Source of the DNA: Fictibacillus phosphorivorans
GTDB lineage: Bacteria > Bacillota > Bacilli > Bacillales > Fictibacillaceae
Direction of reading: 5' to 3'
Assembly: GCF_007673525.1 (NCBI RefSeq)
Contig: NZ_VDZU01000001.1
Span: forward strand, 2,056,177-2,120,176
Length of the DNA stretch: 64,000 nt
Shown piece after piece: positions 57,426-64,000 of the stretch. Both the position numbers and the translations under genes were made by a program. Every line of letters begins with the position of its first letter. Position 1 is the first letter of the stretch. The notes under the pieces were generated by a model. The model was given only the letters and a program-made list of their open reading frames with translations. It was not told where the DNA came from and ran no database searches.

Positions 57426-58826
57426 ATGGGCGTTGAACTAACAGCGCTGCATTGGATTTATGTTGTTTTTATCGGTTTAATCATTGGTTTCATGGTTAAG
57501 AGACGCGATACTACATTAATAAGTATTCTCGGTATCTTCTTAATCTCTATTACTGCGACTGGTTCATTAACGGGGTCTGTCAGCAGTATTTTTAATAGTT
57601 TTATTTATGCGATCACTGAGCTTCTGCCTACAATACTTGTAATATCCATAATCGTTGCGATGAGTAGAGTTCTAACTTCAACAGGCATCAATGATGTGAT
57701 GATCTCTCCATTTTCAAAACTCATTAGAACACCCGGACTCGCTTATTGGACGATAGGTATTCTAATGATGATTATTTCTTGGTTTTTCTGGCCCTCACCT
57801 GCAGTGGCACTCATGGGTGCTGTGCTTCTTCCCGTTGCCATTCGGGTTGGTCTTCCTGCACTTGGTGTAGCCATGGCTATGAACCTGTTTGGCCACGGTA
57901 TTGCTCTATCAGGAGATTTCATCATTCAGGCAGCACCTAAACTAACCGCTGATGCCGCAGGTTTACCTGTAAGTGAAGTAATTCATGCGAGTATCCCACT
58001 CGTGTTTGTGATGGGTCTTGTGACGACAATAGCGGCTTTCTACTTTTTAAAGCGAGACTTGAAATCAGGGAAATTAAACGCAAGTACAGGTCTTACTGCT
58101 AACCCAGTAAAAACTACAAGTGATCAGGAGTTAAATTTGTTATCGAGGAAGCAAAAACGATTCTTTGCTCTTTTTATCCCTGTTATGTTTTCACTGGATG
58201 TAGCAGCGATGTCTATTTTTCAACTACAAGGCGGAGATGCAACTGCACTGATCGGCGGTACATCCGTATTAATTCTGCTTTTAATTACGATGGTTAGCCA
58301 CAAGAATAAGGGTTTAGAGAAAACAACTTCTTATATGATTGATGGATTTCAGTTCGGATTTAAAGTGTTTGGTCCAGTCATTCCGATTGCTGCCTTTTTT
58401 TATCTAGGTGATTCAGGATTTGCTAAGATTATAGGTGAGTTCCTTCCGAAAACATCTCATGGCATCGTTAACGATCTTGGTGTAGCACTTGCGTCTGTGG
58501 TTCCGTTAAGTAAAGAAATAGGTGCCATAACATTAACAACTGTGGGAGCTATTACCGGTCTAGATGGCTCAGGATTTTCAGGGATTTCACTGGCAGGATC
58601 TGTCGCAAACATATTTGGCACTGCAATAGGAGCAGGAGCAGCGACATTAACAGCACTTGGTCAGATTTCGGCAATCTGGGTTGGCGGAGGTACACTCGTC
58701 CCTTGGGCGTTAATTCCAGCTGCTGCAATCTGCGGAGTTGATCCATTTGAACTTGCTAGAAGAAACATAAAACCTGTTTTTATCGGATTAGTTGTAACGA
58801 CCATTGTGGCGATCTTTTTAATTTAA
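57426..58826 (+). CDS. Ion-transporter superfamily permease
   Basis: 466 residues, about 12 transmembrane helices in two inverted halves with re-entrant-looking loops (FWPSPAVALMGAVLLPVAIRVGLPALG and GLDGSGFSGISLAGSVANIFG). The broad pattern is that of the ion transporter superfamily (GntP, DctM/citrate, Na+/H+ antiporters). No motif fixes the substrate. Ribosome site GGGGAGG. Single gene between its own leader and a terminator. Confidence 0.8.
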   Translation: MGVELTALHWIYVVFIGLIIGFMVKRRDTTLISILGIFLISITATGSLTGSVSSIFNSFIYAITELLPTILVISIIVAMSRVLTSTGINDVMISPFSKLIRTPGLAYWTIGILMMIISWFFWPSPAVALMGAVLLPVAIRVGLPALGVAMAMNLFGHGIALSGDFIIQAAPKLTADAAGLPVSEVIHASIPLVFVMGLVTTIAAFYFLKRDLKSGKLNASTGLTANPVKTTSDQELNLLSRKQKRFFALFIPVMFSLDVAAMSIFQLQGGDATALIGGTSVLILLLITMVSHKNKGLEKTTSYMIDGFQFGFKVFGPVIPIAAFFYLGDSGFAKIIGEFLPKTSHGIVNDLGVALASVVPLSKEIGAITLTTVGAITGLDGSGFSGISLAGSVANIFGTAIGAGAATLTALGQISAIWVGGGTLVPWALIPAAAICGVDPFELARRNIKPVFIGLVVTTIVAIFLI

Positions 58827-58831
58827 TCACA

Positions 58832-58871
58832 GAAAAAGAGGAGCTGGCTGGATTGCCTTTTCCTCTTTTTC
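58832..58871 (+). terminator. Terminator of the permease gene
   Basis: GAAAAAGAGGA/TCCTCTTTTTC stem with an 18-base loop and a T-rich end, 6 bases after the stop. Confidence 0.8.
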
Positions 58872-58982
58872 TAATTATTTTATAAAATTGTTGGTTTGGG
58901 ATGTTTATTTCTCTTTTTGTGCAAGTTGATGGAATCGGGAATCAACTACTTTCAAAGAGAATCATTAAACACGAGGATAGTG

Positions 58983-60158
58983 TTAAATATTTGTAAATGT
59001 CTCATGAGCAAATTCAATGAATCGAATCATATCCTCTTGTGAAGCAAAACCAGCTTGAGCAGATTTATCATTTCCGCCGCCCTTACCATTAAAAGAACTA
59101 AGGTTTTCTTTGAAGAATGAGCCGCAAGAAACATGTGAAGAACCATCATGCATGAAGATGATACGATTTTCTAATGTGGAAGCAAGTAAGATCAATAAAG
59201 GTTCCTCACTCGCTATTTTTATAGCAAGATCTTTTGTGTCATTAAAGCTTTTATCTTCAAAAACATGTATGAGCAGTCCTGCTTTTGCTTTTGAGATAAT
59301 TTCTTTACTTAGAAAATGATTATTCTCCTCTTTTAGTCGTCTGTTCTCCAAATCCAATTCCTTTTTGTTGTGCTCCCATTTTTCAAGACGATTCATCACT
59401 TCATCTCGACCTGTATTAAATTTGCCTGAAATCAAAGCAAGCAGTTTCAAAGCTTCATTGTAGTCTACTAAAGCACGTTGACCACATTTAAAATACAATC
59501 GTGTGGCACCTTTTTGTTTTTCAGCTTTCAATAGTTTGATGATTCCGATCTCAGCGGTTGAACGAACATGAGTACCTCCACATGCATTGTGCTCGATGCC
59601 TTCAATTTGAACAATTCGAATGTTCTCCTTAACTTTCGGCATCTTTAATAATGACAATTGTTGAAGTTCTTTATCGGAAACAAAGTATGTATGCACCGTT
59701 CTGTTTTTATAAATTTCCTGATTAACGGCTTTTTCAATGTCATCCATTTGATGTTGACTCAGTGCGTCTGTTTCAATATCAATCGTTGCGATCTCAGAAC
59801 CTAAATGAAAACTAATGGTACGTGCATGATACAAAGAGTAACAAACTGCAGATAGCAGATGTTGTCCAGTATGATGCTGCATGTGGTCTAACCGTCGATC
59901 CCAGTCTAACTCACAGGTTACCGAGGAAGTTTCAGGTAGACTCCTCACCTTATGTAACACTTCATCATTTTCAATAAAAACATCAAGCACATCATGTCCG
60001 CCAATCGTACCAGTATCAAATGGCTGACCACCACCGGTTGGATAAAAAGCCGTACTTTCTAAGATCACAAAAAATTCTCCGTTTTTCTCAAAAGTTGTTT
60101 TTACCGTTGTTTCCCAATTTGTTGTATACGGTGAAATATAATATAGTTTTTCAGTCAT
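58983..60158 (-). CDS. Alanyl-tRNA editing protein (AlaX, long form with DHHA1)
   Basis: 391 residues. It resembles the editing half of AlaRS and removes Ser or Gly from mischarged tRNA-Ala. FYPTGGGQPFDTG near residue 38 is the AlaX N-terminal motif. Zinc ligands are HHTGQH (His96 and His100) and CGGTH (near residue 195). A coiled coil (about 245-275) leads to the DHHA1 domain with the Gly-rich SSFNGKGGGNDKSAQAG. There is no aminoacylation domain. Monocistronic. Confidence 0.92.
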   Translation of the reverse strand: MTEKLYYISPYTTNWETTVKTTFEKNGEFFVILESTAFYPTGGGQPFDTGTIGGHDVLDVFIENDEVLHKVRSLPETSSVTCELDWDRRLDHMQHHTGQHLLSAVCYSLYHARTISFHLGSEIATIDIETDALSQHQMDDIEKAVNQEIYKNRTVHTYFVSDKELQQLSLLKMPKVKENIRIVQIEGIEHNACGGTHVRSTAEIGIIKLLKAEKQKGATRLYFKCGQRALVDYNEALKLLALISGKFNTGRDEVMNRLEKWEHNKKELDLENRRLKEENNHFLSKEIISKAKAGLLIHVFEDKSFNDTKDLAIKIASEEPLLILLASTLENRIIFMHDGSSHVSCGSFFKENLSSFNGKGGGNDKSAQAGFASQEDMIRFIEFAHETFTNI

Positions 60159-60225
60159 AACTGTTCATCCCTTCTTACTCACTATTCATAGTTTAAACGA
60201 ATTGGAGAGATGAATAAAACAAAAA

Positions 60226-60250
60226 GGAGAAAACCTAAATGGTTTCCTCC
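60226..60250 (-). terminator. Terminator of the TipA-like gene
   Basis: GGAGGAAACC/GGTTTTCTCC stem, 5-base loop, T run on the minus strand. Confidence 0.82.
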
Positions 60251-60276
60251 CTATGAGATGAGACGTATTATATGAA

Positions 60277-61038
60277 TTATTTAGAATCTGTATAAATGTG
60301 GATAGCATCTCGTAAAAATGCAGCAGTTCCTGGCTGTTCTTTATCATAATAGGCAGTGAAACGTTCGTCGTCCACATACATCTGTGCAAGATTCGCATGT
60401 GCTTCTTTGCTATATTCATGCCAGTACAGCATCAGCCACTCCTTATGAAGCTCAGCTGCCTTTTGCGCTGAATCTCCAGCAGGGTCTCCTGTTTTAAATG
60501 CTTCAGCAAGTAACGTGTGAATCTCCTCTGCAAGTTTCGTAGCATGATCATGCTCGCTTTGAGTCAAACTCAAGACTTTTTTATTTGATTGATCGATAAC
60601 TTGATCTCCATACTTTTCACGGATCTCTTTACCAAATTTTTGTTCGTTTTCATCAACCATCTGTTTTTTAAATCCTTCAAATTTCTCTTGATCTTTCATC
60701 GTTATTCTCCCTTCGTTCGCAGCGATCGTCTGCTCTACATTCAAAATCAGACGGTCTAACTGTTCTCGTTTGTTCAGGAGTTTTTCACGGTGTTCACGTA
60801 GTGCTTCAGCTGGTGAGAAGCTTTGAGATGTGACGATTACTTTAATTTGATGCAGCGGGAGGTCGAGCTCTTTATAAAACAAAATCTGTTGTAGTCGATC
60901 CACTTCTGCTTCACCATAAATTCGATATCCTGACGAGTTTATTCTTGCCGGCTTAAGAATATCTATCTCATCATAATATCTTAATGTTCTGGTGCTTACT
61001 CCTGCTAGTTGGCCAAGCTTTTGTATGGTGTATTCCAA
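60277..61038 (-). CDS. MerR family regulator with TipAS ligand domain
   Basis: 253 residues. The winged helix (YTIQKLGQLAGVSTRTLRYYDEI and SGYRIYGEAEVDRLQQILFYKEL) is at residues 2-70, a coiled coil to about 115 and the TipAS antibiotic-binding domain after that (LHKEWLMLYWHEYSKEAHANLAQMYVDDERFTAYYD). Relatives (TipA, Mta, SkgA) bind thiopeptides or other hydrophobic compounds and activate efflux genes. The start is TTG 61038, 8 bases after AGGAGG. Its own promoter has the MerR dyad, so it autoregulates. Confidence 0.92.
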   Translation of the reverse strand: MEYTIQKLGQLAGVSTRTLRYYDEIDILKPARINSSGYRIYGEAEVDRLQQILFYKELDLPLHQIKVIVTSQSFSPAEALREHREKLLNKREQLDRLILNVEQTIAANEGRITMKDQEKFEGFKKQMVDENEQKFGKEIREKYGDQVIDQSNKKVLSLTQSEHDHATKLAEEIHTLLAEAFKTGDPAGDSAQKAAELHKEWLMLYWHEYSKEAHANLAQMYVDDERFTAYYDKEQPGTAAFLRDAIHIYTDSK

Positions 61039-61062
61039 TGTGATCACCTCCTGACAGATTTA

Positions 61063-61093
61063 ACTTTATACCTTTACGCTGCGTGAAGGTCAA
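61063..61093 (-). promoter_or_regulatory. MerR-type promoter of the TipA-like gene
   Basis: On the minus strand TTGACC (61088-61093) and TAAAGT (61063-61068) are 19 bases apart. The dyad ACCTTCACGC-A-GCGTAAAGGT (61070-61090, 9 of 10) fills the spacer, as in Mta/TipA-type operators. Confidence 0.8.
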
Positions 61094-61184
61094 TGGGCTT
61101 TTCATATATTTTTTTAGTTTTATTTTAAATAAAATCATTTATCAACACCCATAAAATGGTAAAATTAAGTTGGAGGTAAATGCC

Positions 61185-61443
61185 ATGAAAAAAAGTAATA
61201 CGTGGTCACTAGTCTTACTAATGTTAACGGAGATTTTATAGGTTACTCTGAATGGTTTGTTCTAGGGGGATTTCTCATTATCCTGCTTGGGCTACTTTAT
61301 GTTTTGTAGCATTTTTTCAAATTGAAAAAGGAAACGCAAAATTTGTAAATCTTGCTCTCTCTATCCTTGTGATATTTATCATCACCTGGTATAGACCTTT
61401 TGAGATTATAAGAATAATTAGTTGGCTGAAAAAAATCTCTTAA
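61185..61443 (+). pseudogene. Frameshifted small membrane protein gene
   Basis: GGAGG lies 8 bases before ATG 61185 (MKKSNTWSLVLLML). The sense then passes to a second frame (GDFIGYSEWFVLGGFLIILL) and to a third (CFVAFFQIEKGNAKFVNLAL to LKKIS, stop at 61443). Joined, these read as a plausible 85-residue protein with three membrane helices, so two frameshifts broke it. It could also be a non-gene, but the ribosome site and continuous hydrophobicity argue for decay. Sequencing error is possible. Confidence 0.5.
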
Positions 61444-61473
61444 ATTTTATAAACCGTTTATACAATGATGAAA

Positions 61474-61497
61474 ACGCATATTTTAATTAATATGCGT
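61474..61497 (-). terminator. Terminator of the DUF2238 gene
   Basis: ACGCATATT/AATATGCGT, a perfect 9-bp stem with a 6-base loop and T run on the minus strand. Confidence 0.78.
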
Positions 61498-61505
61498 ATT
61501 ATTTC

Positions 61506-62081
61506 TTATGACATTTTAAACCTTATTTTCGTCCTAAAAGCTGCAATAGCCGCAATTACGATTGCTCCAGCGGTATCGGCAAGTAGATCAACCATCGTAT
61601 CAAAATTTCCGCCGCCTTGTAAGGTCATTCCAAAGAATTGATCCATGCTGAATTCATAGATCTCCCAAACAACCCCACCAAATACAGAGAATGACAGGAC
61701 AAATAAAAACACAAGCCAATAAGAAATCTCTTTCCTAGCTTTTTGGTGCGTCATTCTCTCATAAAGAGCAATGGCTACAAACGCCAATAACGCTCCACTT
61801 AAAAGGTGTAAGAAAGTATCCCACCATCCAAAACGATAGAAATCTAAGATAGATCCTAAATACTGCGATGCAAACAAGAAAGCAAAATACGAAATCATGA
61901 TAGGCATATTGAATTTAATCTTGGTGAAAAGAATTAAACCTAATGGAATTAGCCCGCAGAATATACCACCGAAAGCCACCTGATAACTGTGTGTCTCATC
62001 TTTTGAAAAATAATAAAAACAAAGGTAAGCCATAAATATGACATATGCAGCACTAAGAACAAGTAAAATTTTTCGTTTCAA
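61506..62081 (-). CDS. DUF2238 (YjdF-like) membrane protein
   Basis: 191 residues, about six transmembrane helices. The paired motifs RFGWWDTFLHLLSGALLAF and VVWEIYEFSMDQFFG with DTMVDLLADTAGA are the DUF2238 signature. Histidine and acidic residues inside helices suggest an enzymatic or ion-binding site, but the function is unknown. TTG start at 62081 with GAGGTG upstream. Confidence 0.8.
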   Translation of the reverse strand: MKRKILLVLSAAYVIFMAYLCFYYFSKDETHSYQVAFGGIFCGLIPLGLILFTKIKFNMPIMISYFAFLFASQYLGSILDFYRFGWWDTFLHLLSGALLAFVAIALYERMTHQKARKEISYWLVFLFVLSFSVFGGVVWEIYEFSMDQFFGMTLQGGGNFDTMVDLLADTAGAIVIAAIAAFRTKIRFKMS

Positions 62082-62209
62082 TCTATTGTCACCTCACGAA
62101 ATTTTTTCAACAACGGACGAAGATATCCTACTATTTTTGAAAATATCTCTGATTAACAGGTTTAACCTTATGATTGTGATATATACTCTGTTTTACTCCA
62201 TAAAAAAAA

Positions 62210-62225
62210 GACACAAAAATGTGCC
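62210..62225 (-). terminator. Terminator of the GNAT gene
   Basis: GGCACA/TGTGTC stem (one G-U pair) and eight T on the minus strand. Confidence 0.65.
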
Positions 62226-62267
62226 TTAAGAATTCTAGAGTACAAATTAGACTTATGTATGTTACGC

Positions 62268-62711
62268 TTAATCTATGTCTTTTATAAATGCAATCAAACG
62301 ATTGACCTCTTTAAATCCTACACTTTTATGAAAGTGATAACTCGTGTCATTGGACTGTTCAATATCTGAACCAACCTGGCTACAACCTTTTGTCTTTAAC
62401 CAGCTTTCTCCTTTTTTAATTAATTTTTTTGAGATACCTTTCTTTCTATACTCAGGTTCTACATAAATCCCTTCAACAAAACCAGTTGGACTGTTAAGTG
62501 AACCTTCAACGTAATCAGTTCTAATTGAAATATGAATAAATGCAATAGGTTTAGCATGCATGAGATACACAATTACTTTATCCTTTTCAGAATTTAAAAG
62601 TTGTTTGAATTCTTTTCTCAATTCATTAAATTCACTATCAGGCCATAGTGCTAAAGCCAATTCGGTCAATGAATCTAGAACATGTTCATTTGCATCCTTA
62701 ATTGATTCCAT
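62268..62711 (-). CDS. GNAT acetyltransferase, AAC(6')-I-like
   Basis: 147 residues. The acetyl-CoA loop is at EPEYRKKGISKKLIKKGESWL (about 90-110), preceded by GFVEGIYV and followed by QVGSDIEQSNDTSYHFHKSVGFKEVNR. GSD and SYHFHKSVGF are shared with aminoglycoside 6'-N-acetyltransferases of this length, so it may give low-level aminoglycoside resistance; a different amine substrate is equally possible. The start is ATG 62711, with AGGAG 8 bases upstream; an in-frame start 21 bases earlier lacks one. Confidence 0.8.
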   Translation of the reverse strand: MESIKDANEHVLDSLTELALALWPDSEFNELRKEFKQLLNSEKDKVIVYLMHAKPIAFIHISIRTDYVEGSLNSPTGFVEGIYVEPEYRKKGISKKLIKKGESWLKTKGCSQVGSDIEQSNDTSYHFHKSVGFKEVNRLIAFIKDID

Positions 62712-62888
62712 ATTAAACGCTCCTGTTTTCAATTTTTAGACATTCTTATTTCGACAACCGCACATGTGATATCCTTTATTTTTTTATAAATACCATGAAT
62801 AATAGTAAGGAACTTCTTTTCATTTTTTCTCAAATTGCTTTATAGTCTTAGATAATTATAGGGTTAATTTGGAAAAGAGGAGATATTT

Positions 62889-63527
62889 ATGAAGTATGCG
62901 ATTAAGCTAATCTTCTTTTTTATAGGACTATTGATCTTTAGTTATGGAATTGCCATGGCCATTCAAGTGAAATATTTAGGAATCAGTCCATGGGACGTGT
63001 TAAATCTTGCTTTGTATGAGCGGTTGGGTTTTACGATCGGTACATGGAATATTATAGTAGGCTTTTTCTTAATAACTTGTACTCTTATCATTAATCGAAA
63101 GTATATTAACATTGGAACTTTTTTAAATGCAGTATTAGTTGGGATTTTTGTAGACTTCTTTTTATTATTTCAGTTACTTCCTAACTCAATGAACACATAC
63201 ATTGATATATTAATCTTGTTCTTTGGCATTTTGTTAATGGGAATTGGTGGGGGTATGTATTCAGCAGCAGGAATAGGAGCTGGTCCAAGAGATGGACTCA
63301 TGCTATCTATATCAGATTTAACTGGATTATCTATTAGTAGAGTAAGAATATTCATGGAGTGCCTTGTCTTAGTGGTTGGTCTAACTATAGGTGGGCCAGT
63401 ATTTATTTTCACATTTATATATACGTTCATCCAAAGTCCTATCTACCAAAAATCCTATTTGGGTTGTAAGAAGTGGCTCGCAAAGTATATGTATAGATTT
63501 GACGAAAAAAAGAAGTTTGTTAGTTAA
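62889..63527 (+). CDS. yczE: YczE/YyaS/YitT-type membrane protein
   Basis: 212 residues, five to six transmembrane helices. GISPWDVLNLALYERLGFTIGTWNIIVG and GAGIGAGPRDGLMLSISDLTG-like segments are the YczE pattern. In Bacillus subtilis YczE affects surfactin production together with Sfp; no nonribosomal synthetase is seen here. AAGAGGAG ribosome site. The AbrB-family gene follows 30 bases later and is probably cotranscribed. Confidence 0.85.
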   Translation: MKYAIKLIFFFIGLLIFSYGIAMAIQVKYLGISPWDVLNLALYERLGFTIGTWNIIVGFFLITCTLIINRKYINIGTFLNAVLVGIFVDFFLLFQLLPNSMNTYIDILILFFGILLMGIGGGMYSAAGIGAGPRDGLMLSISDLTGLSISRVRIFMECLVLVVGLTIGGPVFIFTFIYTFIQSPIYQKSYLGCKKWLAKYMYRFDEKKKFVS

Positions 63528-63557
63528 CGCAAGCAAACTTAAGAAGAAGGTTTTGCA

Positions 63558-64000
63558 ATGAAGTATAGAAGTTTAAATCAACATAAGAGTTTTCAACTTT
63601 TAGTAACATTGAGTCTCGCCTTGGTAGGCGGCCTCTTATTCAACGTATTCAGTTTGCCAATTCCTTGGCTTTTAGGTACTATGACTGCGGTATTAATTGT
63701 GAATCAACTAAGTTGGACTCAGTTATACTGGCCAGTTTTTTTAAGAAATACGGGTTTGATCATCGTTGGTTATTCAATCGGTTTAACGTTTACTAAAGAT
63801 ACGCTAAAGCTTATGATCAATCACTTGCCATCCATGGCATTCATGACGATCTTATTATTATTAATCTGTTCGGGAATGGCATTTGTAATATCTCGTTTTA
63901 CGTCCATCAATTTCCCGACTGCTCTTACCAGCTCAATTCCTGGTGGTCTATCACAAATTATTACATTTGCAGAAGAGACTAAGGGAATTGATATTACAAC
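63558..64000 (+). CDS. AbrB family membrane protein (3' end outside window)
   Basis: The first 147 residues are visible and the frame is open to the edge. Hydrophobic segments and the motifs FNVFSLPIPWLLGTM and SSIPGGLSQIITFAEE match the duplicated membrane AbrB/ammonia-monooxygenase-like family (Gneg_AbrB_dup). It is a putative transporter unrelated to the DNA-binding AbrB. Expected full length is about 350 residues. AAGAAGG lies 7 bases before the ATG. Confidence 0.8.
   Translation, partial: MKYRSLNQHKSFQLLVTLSLALVGGLLFNVFSLPIPWLLGTMTAVLIVNQLSWTQLYWPVFLRNTGLIIVGYSIGLTFTKDTLKLMINHLPSMAFMTILLLLICSGMAFVISRFTSINFPTALTSSIPGGLSQIITFAEETKGIDIT

Noticed and set aside
57691..57940. Short frames inside the permease gene at 57426
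   Set aside because: Low-complexity frame shadows on both strands; no ribosome sites.
60186..60419. 77-codon minus-strand frame overlapping the TipA-like gene end
   Set aside because: Shadow frame crossing the terminator of the real gene.

Overview
The window is a chromosomal segment of a low-GC, aerobic, endospore-forming member of the Bacillaceae. This rests on a sporulenol/squalene-hopene cyclase, an exosporium-type jelly-roll protein, BdbC/BdbD, YeeI, a gntRKP operon with the Bacillus gnt operator, S-box, lysine and guanine riboswitches, AGGAGG ribosome binding sites and frequent TTG/GTG starts. A Fictibacillus-like organism is my guess from gene content and was not tested. I see no rRNA, tRNA, CRISPR array, prophage or insertion sequence. 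The only mobile-type gene is a free-standing LAGLIDADG endonuclease at about 31-32 kb.

Layout. 0-7.3 kb: cyclase, msrA, two small regulator/enzyme pairs (TetR/VOC, MerR/SDR) and a DmpA-type peptidase. 7.3-11 kb: gluconate operon gntR-gntK-gntP. 11.1-11.9 kb: polysaccharide deacetylase. 12.1-27.5 kb: a sulfur island with metY (own S-box), a TauE-type exporter with an unassigned structured leader, an S-box-controlled operon yezD-cysH-sat-cysC-sulfite reductase-DUF3906-sumT-sirB-sirC, and a third S-box before yitJ-metH. Sulfate is activated and reduced to sulfide by enzymes whose siroheme cofactor is made by the last three genes of that operon. MetY, YitJ and MetH then make homocysteine and methionine, and SAM closes the loop through the riboswitches. 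27.5-34.2 kb: a decayed flavoprotein remnant, a beta-lactamase-like hydrolase, a YeeE-type sulfur-compound transporter, a spore-surface protein, the endonuclease and an aldehyde dehydrogenase. 34.3-40.6 kb: secreted nucleotidase, guanine-riboswitch xpt-pbuX and a lysine-riboswitch permease.

40.7-45.7 kb is envelope and redox work: an SGNH hydrolase, a class D sortase with its LPXTA acidic substrate, BdbD/BdbC and YeeI. 45.8-51.3 kb is a tripartite tricarboxylate transporter operon (tctC-tctB-tctA) running into its own CitS/CitT-type two-component system, with a full-consensus cre site just upstream of tctC. 51.4-58.8 kb holds an Escherichia-type speD, a 21-base-period repeat, an MFS transporter, a 1106-residue polytopic membrane protein and an ion-transporter-family permease. 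59-64 kb holds an AlaX editing protein, a TipA-like MerR regulator, a frameshifted remnant, a DUF2238 membrane protein, an acetyltransferase, YczE and the start of an AbrB-family membrane protein.

The least explained items are the exporter leader RNA (14621-14690), the endonuclease whose promoter spacer contains a LexA-like box, the giant membrane protein and the 21-base repeat. No wholly new multi-gene system is evident. Most operons here are recognisable.
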